Assembly: GCA_033762255.1 (NCBI GenBank) | Contig: JANRLT010000065.1 | Span: 186,001-250,000 of the forward strand | Reading direction: 5' to 3' | From: Pirellulales bacterium | Lineage (GTDB): Bacteria > Planctomycetota > Planctomycetia > Pirellulales > JALHPA01 | DNA length: 64,000 bases | Shown here: positions 1 through 9,540 of the stretch, piece by piece | Position numbering within the stretch: the stretch's first letter is position 1 | Layout of the letters: each line of letters starts with the position of its first letter | Notes under the pieces: model-generated | Databases searched by the model: none | Told to the model about the DNA's origin: nothing | Seen by the model: only the letters and a program-made list of their open reading frames with translations | Position numbers and translations under genes: made by a program

Positions 1-1
1 C

Positions 2-253
2 CTGGACCAAGAGCAACATCTAGCCACTATCCAAGCCCAGAAAAATGAAATTGAGGCTAACTTTAACAGCCTCTCCACCGGTGAAAAACAAGTCCTGGAA
101 AAATTGCTGGCCGGTCTCCCAAACAAAGCCATCGCCGTCGATCTGGATATGGGCCTGCGCACCGTGGAAATGCGCCGCGCGATCATCATGAAAAAGATGC
201 AAGCGGGCTCGCTGGCGGAATTAGTGCGTTTGATAATTATGATCCGGCCCTAA
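2..253 (+). CDS. LuxR/FixJ-type response regulator, C-terminal part only
   Basis: The gene is cut by the left edge, and 83 residues plus the stop remain. The visible part is a GerE/LuxR helix-turn-helix: LSTGEKQVLEKLLAGLPNKA followed by a recognition-helix region containing RTVEMRRAIIMKKM and the usual final ELVRL. In this family the motif binds DNA at the C-terminus of a two-component response regulator. The residues before it (QHLATIQAQKNEIEANFNSL) match the helical linker seen after a FixJ-type receiver domain. The receiver and its phosphorylated aspartate lie outside the window, so membership of the two-component class is inferred. No terminator is obvious downstream. Confidence 0.8.
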   Translation: MDQEQHLATIQAQKNEIEANFNSLSTGEKQVLEKLLAGLPNKAIAVDLDMGLRTVEMRRAIIMKKMQAGSLAELVRLIIMIRP

Positions 254-584
254 CCATCAAGCGAAAGCAAATGCAGGATCTTTTTGCTATTTTCCGGCAC
301 ACGCCTTTTGGCTTGCGGACAAAAAGGGAGAGAGACAGTTAAGCCTACGATTGCGCATTTTCTAGGGCGCTCATGACGGGCATCCATCGTTTGGCCCCCA
401 CATACGCTCCCGGGGGACACACTTCTATTTTTGACGATAGCCCCATCTCTTAGGCTGATTTTTGCCCGGGAGGGGGGAGCGGGGGTTCCTCCACCTGCTG
501 AAAAAATTTTTTCTAACCCCTTGATTTGGCCATTAGAATCTATTATTTTGATTAATCAAAACTATTATTTTCTGGATTCTAAAA
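254..584. other. Intergenic, no gene seen
   Basis: 331 bases between the regulator and the DUF1559 gene. The last 80 bases are AT-rich and probably hold the promoter of the downstream gene, but I see no consensus pair that I would defend. A reading frame starting at 431 only shadows the next gene. Confidence 0.5.
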
Positions 585-1586
585 ATGGGTTGTGTCATGA
601 TTTTGCGGTCAGTATGTTTTCCTCGCCCCTATGTGCGGCATTGCGCGCGGGGTTTTACCCTAGTGGAGTTACTAGTGGTGGTGGCGATCATGGGAATTCT
701 GATTTCACTCTTATTGCCCGCGGTGCAACAAGCGCGAATTGCCGCGCTGCGCCTGCATAGTGTGAACAACTTACGGCAACAGGGAATCGCCCTGCAAAAT
801 TTCCACGACGCTCGCAAGCGGTTTCCCGCAGGGTATCTGTCTGAAACGGGAGGACCCGGCACAGATAGCGGTACATTGGATGCGCCCCCGGGCTGGGCTT
901 GGGGGACGCAACTATTGCCTTATCTCGAGGAAGAAGCCTTATACAAGCAGCTCGACCTCAAGCTGGCATGCGACCATCCGCGCAATGCCCCCTTAGTCCA
1001 AAAAGAATTATCGGTCTTTATCAATCCCGCCGCGCCTAATCAAGGGCCTACTATTCCCATTCGCACCGAATCCGGGGCAGTATTGGCCCAGTTTGGCCGC
1101 TCCCATTACGTGGGGAACGCTGGCCAGGATGAAGCCTGGGGGTATGATCCCCCGTTAGCGGATTGGGCGCCGGTTTCAACCGGTCCGCTGTATCGCAATT
1201 CCAAAATTCGGGCCGCGCAGATCACCGACGGCCTCAGCAAAACCGTGTTTGTGGGGGAGCACACCACTGTCAGCGATAAGACCTGGGTGGGCGTGGTGCC
1301 AGGCACGGCCAGTTGTCCGATTGATCCAAACTTATACCCGTTTACCACCTGCGATGCCGCGGCAACGTATGTGCTATGCCACAGTGGTCCGGCGGCGGAT
1401 GAGCCGGGGATCGTGCATCCGCCGGGATTTCCCACTTGCCATGTCTGCCAAATGTATTCCCCCTGGGACGGGGGAAATGTGCTGTTTGGCGATGCCAATG
1501 TCAGATTCATCGGCGTGGATATCCACTTGACCACCTGGGCGGCGCTGAGCAGTTGCGCCGCGGGAGATCGCCCCGGTGAATACTAG
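585..1586 (+). CDS. DUF1559 family protein with prepilin-type N-terminus
   Basis: The N-terminus carries a type IV prepilin cleavage/methylation motif, GFTLVELLVVVAIMGILISL, about 22 residues in. A peptidase would cut after the G, and the following hydrophobic helix would anchor or assemble the protein. The rest fits the planctomycete DUF1559 family: an N-terminal helix with LLPAVQQAR, a middle part with NAGQDEAWGYDPP, and near the C-terminus NVLFGDANVRFIG, the equivalent of the family's H-x9-DG box. Planctomycetes have many such pseudopilin-like proteins, whose exact role is not known. An alternative ATG at 597 gives a shorter leader, and neither start has a clear ribosome binding site. The stop overlaps the next gene by 11 bases. 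Confidence 0.88.
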   Translation: MGCVMILRSVCFPRPYVRHCARGFTLVELLVVVAIMGILISLLLPAVQQARIAALRLHSVNNLRQQGIALQNFHDARKRFPAGYLSETGGPGTDSGTLDAPPGWAWGTQLLPYLEEEALYKQLDLKLACDHPRNAPLVQKELSVFINPAAPNQGPTIPIRTESGAVLAQFGRSHYVGNAGQDEAWGYDPPLADWAPVSTGPLYRNSKIRAAQITDGLSKTVFVGEHTTVSDKTWVGVVPGTASCPIDPNLYPFTTCDAAATYVLCHSGPAADEPGIVHPPGFPTCHVCQMYSPWDGGNVLFGDANVRFIGVDIHLTTWAALSSCAAGDRPGEY

Positions 1587-1935
1587 ACAAAGAACCACGA
1601 CTGACCCGTGGCGGTTGCGGGTGTTAATGGCCTGTTTGGGGATGACAATCTTATGCGCGGCGGCGGTCTGGTGGTCCCAGCGGCGCATCTACCCCCCCGC
1701 CAGCAGTCCCGAAAGCATGACCCTGATTAAACAACTGTATACGGCCTGCAATACCCAAAGTACGGCACTACTGGAAAAGACCCTACTCCGCATGCAAACC
1801 GCGTTGCAGCGCGGAGAACTTACCGCCATGGAGCACAATTCAATGGAATTAATAGCTAATCGCGCAAAGGCGGGTGAATGGGAGTCCGCCACCCGCGCTA
1901 TGCTAAAATATGCCCAAGATCAACGGCGGGATTAG
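1576..1935 (+). CDS. Small single-pass membrane protein, unknown
   Basis: 119 residues starting inside the end of the DUF1559 gene, so the two are probably co-translated. One hydrophobic segment (about residues 15-33, VLMACLGMTILCAAAVWW) follows a positively charged start, which suggests an N-in membrane anchor. The rest is a short helical domain that would lie outside the membrane. I recognise no family. DUF1559 genes in planctomycetes are often followed by a small membrane or lipoprotein gene, which supports reality. The stop lies next to the convergent polX gene. Confidence 0.6.
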   Translation: MNTRQRTTTDPWRLRVLMACLGMTILCAAAVWWSQRRIYPPASSPESMTLIKQLYTACNTQSTALLEKTLLRMQTALQRGELTAMEHNSMELIANRAKAGEWESATRAMLKYAQDQRRD

Positions 1936-3779
1936 CGTTGCTTGGCTTTGGATTTGCCGGGTGGACGCTTTAGCATTTTTTGGACTTGGGACCAGGGGCG
2001 GGTGTTGAGCACATCGGCCGAAGTCAGACCCGCGCGGCGCGCTTGCAAGATGCCATACCGCAGCACATCCAGCCCGCTAATCACATGCGCATCGCTAGAG
2101 ATGACGATGGGAATGCCGCGGCTTTTGGCCGCCGCGCAGGCCACATCGTCCAGGTCCAATCGCGCCGGATTAGAGTTTAGCTCCAGGGCCTTGCCGTATT
2201 CTGCCGCGGCGTGATAAACCGCGTCCAGATCAACCTCGTAGGGCTTGCGGCGATTAATCAGCCGCCCCGTGGGATGCGCGATGGCGGAAATCCAGGGATT
2301 TGCCAAAGCCCCTAGGATGCGCGCGGTGATTTGTTCCCGCGGTTGGTTTTGACCATAGTGGACGCTGGCCACCACCCAATCGGCCTGGGCCAAAAATTCA
2401 TCCTCGATATCCAGTCCCCCCGCTTCGAGAATGTCCACCTCCACCCCTTTGAGGATTAATATCCCGGGTTGGGTGGCGTTAATCCGGTCAATTTCCGCCC
2501 ATTGGGCTAACAGGCGCGGGCCATCCAGGCCATTGGCCATGCTGACACGTTTAGAATGGTCGGTAATGCAAATATAGTCCAACCCCCGCTCCCGCGCGGC
2601 GGCGGCCATTTCGGCAATGGTCTGCTGGCCGTCGCTGGCGGTGGTGTGCATGTGCAAATCCCCCCGCAGGTCGGCTTGTGTGATTAGCGGTGGTAATTTT
2701 CCCTCGCTGGCCCAGGTAAACTCGCGGCGATTTTCACGCAACTCGGGCGGTATCCAGGGAAGCCCCAGGCTGGCGTAGACGTCGGCTTCGGTTTTTCCCG
2801 CCAGATACGTTAGGTTATGTTGGTCAGCGGAGGGTGTTTCCGGGGTGTCGTCGGTTAGATGATGCGGTCCGTCACTCTCGGCGGTTACTTGAAAGACGCC
2901 ATATTCATTGACACGTAGGCCCCGTTCCTTGGCCAGGCCGCGCAGCGTGACATTATGCTGCTTAGAACCGGTAAAGTACTGCAACGCCGCGCCAAAGGCG
3001 GATTCGTTGACGACTCGTAAATCAACCTGCGTCCCCTGCGTCAGTCGGACTGAAAGTTTTGTTTCGCCCCGAGCCAAAACCTGATCAACCGCGGGAAACG
3101 CCGCCAGATGATCCATCAGCGGTCCCCCGTCGGCTGTATCGATCAAGATGTCCAAATCCCCCACGGTCTCCTGGCCACGGCGGTAGCTGCCGGCAAACTC
3201 TAGTTGTCGAATTCCCGGCGCGGTGGATAAATACGCGCGTAATTCCTGGACAATGCGGTCCGCCTCTGCCCAGGTAAGCCGCTGCGCGGCGGGGGATTGG
3301 ACAAAGTCCAGCCCGGCCAGAATGGCTGTTTCGGTCTTTGCGCCAAACCCCTTCAGCTTACGCACGGCTTGTTGTTGGCACGCGGCGCGCAAATCCGCCA
3401 AGGAGGATATTTTTAGTTCTTTATGCAGGGCCGCGGCTTTTTTGGGACCCAAACCGGGAATACGCAAAATTTCCAATACCCCCAGGGGAATTTGCGATCG
3501 CAGTTCCGCCCAAAGCGGCATATCCCCGGTGGCCAACAGCGATTGGATTTTCTCGGCCAGGTCGGCGCCGATGCCATCCAGGTCGGTCAGTTTGCGGGCG
3601 GGATCGGAGGCAATTTTTGCCAATGGTTCCAGCAAATCCTCGATCAAACGCGCGGCGTTGCGATAGGCCCGTACGCGAAAGGGATTAGCCGCTTGAAATT
3701 CCAGCAAGTCCGCCGTTTGGTCAAAAGCGGCGGCGATTTCCAGATTGGTTAACACGGTTGATATTTTGCCCCCTGCCAA
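1932..3779 (-). CDS. polX: DNA polymerase X / 3'-5' exonuclease (PolX)
   Basis: 615 residues with the full bacterial PolX plan. The N-terminal 8-kDa region contains NPFRVRAYRNAARLIEDL. Helix-hairpin-helix repeats follow (LLEILRIPGLGPKKAAALHKE region). The polymerase palm has GSYRRGQETVGDLDIL with metal-binding aspartates. The C-terminal PHP domain has DLHMHTTASDGQQT, ITDHSK, HP and SSDAH metal ligands. Family members fill short gaps in base excision repair, and the PHP domain gives the 3'-5' exonuclease and AP-endonuclease activity. The ATG at 3779 overlaps the upstream radical SAM gene by 31 bases. A GTG at 3755 (start VLTNLEIAAAFD) would match the usual N-terminus and cut the overlap to 7 bases. 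The overlap suggests one transcript. Confidence 0.95.
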   Translation of the reverse strand: MAGGKISTVLTNLEIAAAFDQTADLLEFQAANPFRVRAYRNAARLIEDLLEPLAKIASDPARKLTDLDGIGADLAEKIQSLLATGDMPLWAELRSQIPLGVLEILRIPGLGPKKAAALHKELKISSLADLRAACQQQAVRKLKGFGAKTETAILAGLDFVQSPAAQRLTWAEADRIVQELRAYLSTAPGIRQLEFAGSYRRGQETVGDLDILIDTADGGPLMDHLAAFPAVDQVLARGETKLSVRLTQGTQVDLRVVNESAFGAALQYFTGSKQHNVTLRGLAKERGLRVNEYGVFQVTAESDGPHHLTDDTPETPSADQHNLTYLAGKTEADVYASLGLPWIPPELRENRREFTWASEGKLPPLITQADLRGDLHMHTTASDGQQTIAEMAAAARERGLDYICITDHSKRVSMANGLDGPRLLAQWAEIDRINATQPGILILKGVEVDILEAGGLDIEDEFLAQADWVVASVHYGQNQPREQITARILGALANPWISAIAHPTGRLINRRKPYEVDLDAVYHAAAEYGKALELNSNPARLDLDDVACAAAKSRGIPIVISSDAHVISGLDVLRYGILQARRAGLTSADVLNTRPWSQVQKMLKRPPGKSKAKQR

Positions 3780-4819
3780 GTGTTGCGGCGTTCAAATTCC
3801 TGTTGCAAGGCCGCGCGCAGGGCGGGCTTATCCAACGCCCAGGCGGGACCTAAAAAATACTCTGGCGGGGCTTCGCCGCTAATCCGTTCGACCAGACAGC
3901 CGGGGGGAAGCGCCTCCAGCACGTCCACCACGGTGCGTAAATACTCCTCCCGCGAAAGCAGCTTCAATTTACCCGACAGGTATTCTTCTTCTAAAGCCGT
4001 GTTTTTTACCACATACAAATTATGTAGCTTCACGGCGTTCACGCCCAGACGCGCCGCTTCGCGCGCGGTGGCCAGCATATCGGCCGGGGACTCGCCGGGA
4101 ATGCCCAGAATGATATGGGCACAAATTTCAAATCCCCGCCCTTGGCTGCGCGTCATGGCGTCAATCATGGCGGCGTGGTTTTGCCCACGATTCATCCACG
4201 TTAGCGAACGGTCGTGCATGGTTTGCATGCCGTATTCCACCGACAGGTAAATCTTCCCGGCAAATTCCGCTAACAGATCCAGCACGTCATCCGGCACGCA
4301 GTCCGGTCGCGTTCCAATAGCCATCCCCACCACGCGCGGATCGGTCAAAGCCGACTCGTACAACGGACGCAGACGCTCGACCGGGGCGTAGGTATTGGTG
4401 GCTGGCTGAAAGTACGCCAAAAAGCGATCCGCCTTGTAGCGAATTTTCAGCCGCCGGATCCCTTCTTGCAGTTGATCGGCGATGGACAATTTTGGCTGGC
4501 GGCGACTGGGGCTAAAGCTGCGATTATCGCAAAAATTGCACCCCCCGCGGGCGACCGTGCCATCCACATTAGGGCAGGTGAATTTAGCGTCCAGGCTGAC
4601 CTTTTGGACGCGCTGGCCAAACCGCTGCCGCAAATAATAGTTGTACTGGTAAAAACGTAGCCCCGCCCCCCGCCAGTCGTAATGCGGGACGAGCGGGGAT
4701 ACGCCAGGCACACTCACGTGGTTAGAACACGGAAGTCGGGGCAGCAAGTCATTGACCCCCGATCCAGAATTCGGTGCCGCGGATAGTACGGGTAAAAGAG
4801 GGTTTTGCCACGGCGGCAT
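3749..4819 (-). CDS. TIGR01212 family radical SAM protein (YhcC-like)
   Basis: A radical SAM enzyme of the YhcC/TIGR01212 type. The cluster-binding motif is CPNVDGTVARGGCNFCDN, a CX11CX2C pattern as in YhcC. The conserved LSVEYGMQTMHDRSL, HIILGIPGE and AVKLHNLYVVK stretches follow. The substrate of the family is not settled. The open frame extends upstream to 5050, but that extension is not protein-like; the ATG at 4819 (MPPWQNPLL) gives 356 residues, still with a slightly long leader before HYDWRGAGLRFYQYNYYL, where homologues begin. It overlaps polX. Confidence 0.88.
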   Translation of the reverse strand: MPPWQNPLLPVLSAAPNSGSGVNDLLPRLPCSNHVSVPGVSPLVPHYDWRGAGLRFYQYNYYLRQRFGQRVQKVSLDAKFTCPNVDGTVARGGCNFCDNRSFSPSRRQPKLSIADQLQEGIRRLKIRYKADRFLAYFQPATNTYAPVERLRPLYESALTDPRVVGMAIGTRPDCVPDDVLDLLAEFAGKIYLSVEYGMQTMHDRSLTWMNRGQNHAAMIDAMTRSQGRGFEICAHIILGIPGESPADMLATAREAARLGVNAVKLHNLYVVKNTALEEEYLSGKLKLLSREEYLRTVVDVLEALPPGCLVERISGEAPPEYFLGPAWALDKPALRAALQQEFERRNTWQGAKYQPC

Positions 4820-5294
4820 GGCCAGCACCAAAAATATAAATAGGTCGTGGCGGAGAGGCGAGTGGTTTATTTTACCCTGGGATACATTCGGGAAAGTAGG
4901 GCATCGCGGCAGAATTACTAGCATTCTACTGGAGAAAAAGTTTTTCCCTGGTGGAATAAATGATCCAAAAGTCCGCGAATAACGTAGGATCATCGACTCT
5001 CGCAGGGGAAGAGTCCGTGATTTACCGATGAGGTTCTTTCCATGTAACAATTTCTGCTTGCGGATACCTAAGTTATTTCCAGTTTTTGACTTAGGTCGGT
5101 TTCACACCCTGCGTGTGATGGTCTGCCGCGTTGACCTTTGACGGTCAGGAATTACAATTCAAAATGTGTGGGTTTGCGGCTCGGCACAAAATGCCATAAT
5201 TTTACTTTACTTTCCGCTGTCCGACACATCTGGGGTACGTGTTGCGTGAGGATTTGAGGCAAAACAGAGTTTCTAGGAACAGTGGAGTTGCACC
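4820..5294. other. Divergent intergenic region
   Basis: 475 bases between two divergent genes (radical SAM on the minus strand, FHA on the plus strand). It must carry both promoters. It is AT-richer than the coding DNA and holds a short inverted repeat, CACAC-CCTGC-GTGTG, near 5105. No RNA gene recognised. Confidence 0.5.
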
Positions 5295-5780
5295 ATGTTA
5301 GGCGAATTACACCCGTTGGGTGGTGGGGACCCTATACCCCTGCTCAAACAACAATTGTTGGTTGGACGTCGCGAGAGTTGCGATATCGTGCTGAGGTTCC
5401 CGAATGTGTCGGCCCATCACTGCCAGCTAACGCTGACCGGCGGTTACTGGTACATCAAGGACTTGGGGAGCCAAAATGGCGTCAAGGTAAACGGCAAGCG
5501 TATTACCACGGACGAGAAACTGATCGAACCGGGGGACACGATTGCCGTGGCCAAGCACAATTACGAGGTCAAGTATTCCCCCTACGAACTTGGCGCCGTT
5601 GGCCCTCCTCCCGCCGAAGACGCGGACACGACTCCGCAACACATCTTTGCAAAGTCGTTGCTGGAACGGGCTGGTTTGGCCAAACCCGGCGCTACCGGTT
5701 CGCGGGATAGCGCTCCCCGCCGTTACGACGTGCTCAATAACTCGGCGAATCAAATTCGCAATCCGAATAAGCCGGTGTAG
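5295..5780 (+). CDS. FHA domain protein
   Basis: 161 residues. An FHA domain fills the first 100: LVGRRESCDIVL, then NVSAHHCQLTL, then IKDLGSQNGVKVNGKRI. These contain the GR, SxxH and NG residues that bind phosphothreonine peptides in this family. The remaining 60 residues are polar and probably disordered. It acts as an adaptor that reads Ser/Thr kinase signals, and planctomycetes carry many such kinases, though none is adjacent here. It stands alone, with the proline catabolic gene converging from the other side. Confidence 0.88.
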   Translation: MLGELHPLGGGDPIPLLKQQLLVGRRESCDIVLRFPNVSAHHCQLTLTGGYWYIKDLGSQNGVKVNGKRITTDEKLIEPGDTIAVAKHNYEVKYSPYELGAVGPPPAEDADTTPQHIFAKSLLERAGLAKPGATGSRDSAPRRYDVLNNSANQIRNPNKPV

Positions 5781-5991
5781 TTGGTGTTTTCATCCAGTGG
5801 AACGCAGATCAGCCGGTTTGCACTGAGTGACACGAATCGGGAACAGAAAGTCATTTCTGATCAGTGTAAATCTGTCAGGTGAGTGTCATCTGCGGACTAG
5901 ATTCTTCTCCATGCCGCACTATATTCCAGCAGTGGCTCTGGGAGAAATATATGATGTGTTCATTCCCTTGCTGACGCGGCGGGCTGAGAGC

Positions 5992-8900
5992 CTATTCCGT
6001 CGGGGCAAACCCTCGTCGCAACGTGTTTTCGGTAATCGTGCGCGGCAGGACAAAGTGGTACAGATATTCCGGTCCCCCCGCCTTGCTTCCCAGCCCCGAC
6101 ATGCGATATCCGCCAAACGGTTGCCGATGGACCAAAGCACCCGTAATGGGCCGGTTAATGTACAGGTTTCCCACCTGAAATTCCGCTTTGACACGCTCTA
6201 AATTCGCCGGGCTGCGGGTATAGATCCCTCCCGTGAGCGCGTAGTCCGTGTCGTTGGCAATCGCCAGGGCCGCCGTCAAATTCGCCGCGGGCATGACCGC
6301 CAAAACCGGCCCAAAGATCTCCTCTTGGGCTAGGCGACTATCGGGAGGCACATGACTAAAGATCCAGGGACCGATGAAATGTCCTTGCTCTGCTAATTCA
6401 CCGATATTAGGTTGATACGCTGTCAGTCCGGCCTCTTGGCCCTGTTGAATGTACTGCTGAATATGTCGGAACGCGGCGGCGTCGATCACCGGTCCGATGA
6501 TCGTACCTGGTTGATCGGCGCGGCCTACCGTCAAACTCCTCGCCCCTTCGACCAGGCGTTTTACAAAAGTCGGATACGCATCCCCCACGACAATCACTCG
6601 CGAACAGGCGGAGCATTTTTGCCCGGCAAAGCCGAACGCGCTGGTCAGCACGCCCAAGACAGCTTCATCCAGATCGGCGCTGGTATCGACGATAATGGCG
6701 TTTTTTCCCCCCAGTTCGGCAATGAACCTTTTGATGGTCCGGCCGCCATAGGTGGCCAGCTCCGCCCCCCGCGCTTGAATCGCCAGGCCCACCTTGCGCG
6801 AGCCGGTAAACGCGATCAGCGGCACATCGGGATGATCGACCAGCGCGCGGCCGACCACCTCGCCGACGCCAGGTAAGAAATTGACAACCCCCGGCGGGAC
6901 GCCGGCCGCTTCCAGCACGGATTGAAATTGCGCCGCGACGATTGAGGCTTGTTCGGCGGGTTTCATCACCACGGTGTTCCCCGTTACCAGCGCGGCAACA
7001 GTCATTCCGCAGAGAATCGCCAAGGGAAAATTCCACGGGGCAATGACCGCCGCCACGCCCAAGGGTATATGCGTAAGACGATTTTCCTCACCGGGCAGAT
7101 CCACGCTATTGGGTCGGGAAAAGAGCAGCGCGCCGCGGGCGTAGTATTCACAAAAGTCGATAGCTTCGCACACGTCGCCGTCCGCCTCGCGCCAGGGCTT
7201 CCCGCATTCCAGAACCTGCCATGCCGCCAATTCCCAGCGTCTGCGCCGCAGTTCGGTGGCAATAGCATGCAAAAGTTGAGCGCGGGCCTCCCAGCCTAGG
7301 GCATCCCAGGCGGGCTGCGCGGCCCGCGCGGCGGCCACCGCCTGTTGTGCATCTTCCGCGGTGCAACTGGCCACATGGCCGATGACCTCGGTCTGGAGGG
7401 ACGGATTTTCCCGCGAAAAGGTCGCTGTCAGCGGTAAATCGCGCCCCGCCACGCGCGCGGGCCATGTCCGGCCCAGCCACCCCCTTACCTGGGCAATCGC
7501 CGCTTGCATCCGTTGGCGATTTTCGACCTGGGCAAAGTCAGCCAACGGTTCATTGGTAAACGGAGAAAGTTCCATGGCTGGCTCCGAAAGGCATGTGCTG
7601 TCAACCGAGTTAGTGGCTTGCGGAACAAGCGGGGCTTGCACAGGTTCCGACCGACCACCTGCGGCATTTAAAGAGTGCCGCGTCGAGGACAAATGTAAAA
7701 ATTCCGCCGGATCGCGTAACAATTCCTCTGGCGATTTAACCGCGGCCAGACCGGACTTGAGGAACGAATCATTGGACGTGTTTTCCAGCAGCCGCCGAAC
7801 CAAATAGGCCATTCCGGGAATTAATTCGCCGAAGGGCATATAAATCCGCAGACGTTCCCCCCGTTGGGTCAAAGCCCGCTTTTGGCTGTCGGCCATGCCA
7901 AACAACATTTGCAATTCATAATCACGCCGGGGAATGCCCAATTCCTCCGCCACGGCCAGGCCGTGAGCCAGGGATCGGACATTATGGCTAGCCAGGGCTA
8001 AACGCAAATGCGGAAACTGCGCCAGCGCGTATCGCGTGAGTTGTTCATAACACAAATCCGACTCCCATTTGCGGGTCCACACCGGCACCGGCCATCCTTG
8101 CAAACCGGCATGAATTGTCTCGTAGTCCCAATAGGCCCCTTTGACCAGCCGCACCCAGATGGGCGTGCCGCGCTGCTTGGCCCAATCGGCCAGTTCCGCT
8201 AAGTCCGTCGCGGCGGAACGTAAATAGCACTGGATGACCACACCCAAATGCGGGTAATCGCGAAATTCCGGCTCGTCAAAAATGTTCCTCGCAATCGCCA
8301 GGGTCAGGTCCTTGGTCCGGTACGATTCCATGTCTAAATGGACATGCGCCCCGCGCTGCATGGCCAGACGCAGCAGTTCCCGCAGTCGTCCCGCGACCCG
8401 ACGGGTGGTTCCCGCTGGATCGATCGGGTCAAACTGGCTATCCAGGGCCGAGAGCTTCACGCTGACATTCACGCGGGGAATCGGTCCGTGGCTATCCTGG
8501 TCCAGCAACGACGCCTCGGGCCAGGCCTGGACTTTATTTGACAGTTGGTCCAGCATGCCCAGATAAGAGGCGAGGTAGCGATCCGCGTCGGCGTCGCTGG
8601 TGACGGCCTCGCCTAATAAATCCAGCGTAAACGCCCTCCCCAGTTGGCGTTCCCGTCGAGCGGTGGCCAGTACCTCCGCGACATTCGTCCCCGCGATAAA
8701 TTTACGTGCCTGGGCGAGGACATTCCAGCGTACCACGGCGGCCAGGGGAATCCCCGTCAGAACATTGCCGCTGAATAATGAAAATGGAACCCCGACATAC
8801 CAGGGGACCCGATCGCGGATAGCCGCAAAGTGTTCCCGTAATTGTGCCAATATTTGGCGATTTTCCCGCAGCATGGGAAGGACATCGACAAAGCGAAAGG

Positions 8901-9093
8901 CCTCAACCTTGACTTTTTCGTCCGCCAGCGCCGCCGTTAAAAAGCGTTCTTCCCACCACGTCCGTTGCCACCAGCGGGGGCGCGCCTGCTGGGCGGCGGC
9001 CAATAATTCACGGCCAATTTCTAGCGTCCGCGCGGCTATCCGGGGCGACTGTTGGGCCAGGCCAGGCGTCGGCAAAAGCTGGGTGGTGGACAT
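5992..9093 (-). CDS. Bifunctional proline dehydrogenase / L-glutamate gamma-semialdehyde dehydrogenase
   Basis: About 1033 residues. The N-terminal half is a proline dehydrogenase barrel: VNVSVKLSALDSQFDP, HLDMESYRTKDLT, RLVKGAYWDYE and LASHNVRS match the FAD-dependent PRODH signature. The C-terminal half is an aldehyde dehydrogenase of the P5C type: APWNFPLAI, NTVVMKPAEQ, FTGSRKVG, IAELGGKNAIIVD and the active cysteine in FAGQKCSACSR. Together they oxidise proline to glutamate with channelling of the semialdehyde. There is no ribbon-helix-helix DNA-binding domain, so this is not a trifunctional PutA regulator. A GTG at 9120 gives nine more residues; the ATG at 9093 is preferred. Single-gene unit. 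Confidence 0.95.
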   Translation of the reverse strand: MSTTQLLPTPGLAQQSPRIAARTLEIGRELLAAAQQARPRWWQRTWWEERFLTAALADEKVKVEAFRFVDVLPMLRENRQILAQLREHFAAIRDRVPWYVGVPFSLFSGNVLTGIPLAAVVRWNVLAQARKFIAGTNVAEVLATARRERQLGRAFTLDLLGEAVTSDADADRYLASYLGMLDQLSNKVQAWPEASLLDQDSHGPIPRVNVSVKLSALDSQFDPIDPAGTTRRVAGRLRELLRLAMQRGAHVHLDMESYRTKDLTLAIARNIFDEPEFRDYPHLGVVIQCYLRSAATDLAELADWAKQRGTPIWVRLVKGAYWDYETIHAGLQGWPVPVWTRKWESDLCYEQLTRYALAQFPHLRLALASHNVRSLAHGLAVAEELGIPRRDYELQMLFGMADSQKRALTQRGERLRIYMPFGELIPGMAYLVRRLLENTSNDSFLKSGLAAVKSPEELLRDPAEFLHLSSTRHSLNAAGGRSEPVQAPLVPQATNSVDSTCLSEPAMELSPFTNEPLADFAQVENRQRMQAAIAQVRGWLGRTWPARVAGRDLPLTATFSRENPSLQTEVIGHVASCTAEDAQQAVAAARAAQPAWDALGWEARAQLLHAIATELRRRRWELAAWQVLECGKPWREADGDVCEAIDFCEYYARGALLFSRPNSVDLPGEENRLTHIPLGVAAVIAPWNFPLAILCGMTVAALVTGNTVVMKPAEQASIVAAQFQSVLEAAGVPPGVVNFLPGVGEVVGRALVDHPDVPLIAFTGSRKVGLAIQARGAELATYGGRTIKRFIAELGGKNAIIVDTSADLDEAVLGVLTSAFGFAGQKCSACSRVIVVGDAYPTFVKRLVEGARSLTVGRADQPGTIIGPVIDAAAFRHIQQYIQQGQEAGLTAYQPNIGELAEQGHFIGPWIFSHVPPDSRLAQEEIFGPVLAVMPAANLTAALAIANDTDYALTGGIYTRSPANLERVKAEFQVGNLYINRPITGALVHRQPFGGYRMSGLGSKAGGPEYLYHFVLPRTITENTLRRGFAPTE

Positions 9094-9120
9094 GGGAACT
9101 GCGCCCAGGTGGTCAACCAC

Positions 9121-9540
9121 CCAGGGGTATACGTTTTATCCGTGAATGGGGAATTTACCGCTCCGGGGAATTCTCTTTTTCGGGGCCTATTCTATTTTAC
9201 GCAACCACCTTGCCTGACGGTCGCTTTGTAGGTTGGCCGGGCCGGATTTTTTATTAAGCTATGCCTGTCATATAAACCTACAAATGTCCCATATTTTGCG
9301 CAGTTATATCGCTTTCCGGGCAGTTGTGGACCAACGAGTCTGGCACAAGGGGGCCAGGAGTCTGCCGCGAATAAGGTCGTCTGCCAAATGCGCTCTCACT
9401 GCGTCAGACTCCCATCCCCATGGTTATCCAATCCCTTGTGTTGCGGGCACAGCCCTCACTAGAGTCATCCGCGTTTTAGTGCCATTGTCTTTGTACTTTA
9501 TTCCGCGGACTATAGTACGCACTACTGTAATTGTCCCAAT
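9121..9540. other. Intergenic, no convincing gene
   Basis: Roughly 450 bases upstream of the proline catabolic gene and downstream of dnaB. A 103-codon frame at 9233-9544 has no signal of being a protein. Nothing else recognised. Confidence 0.5.
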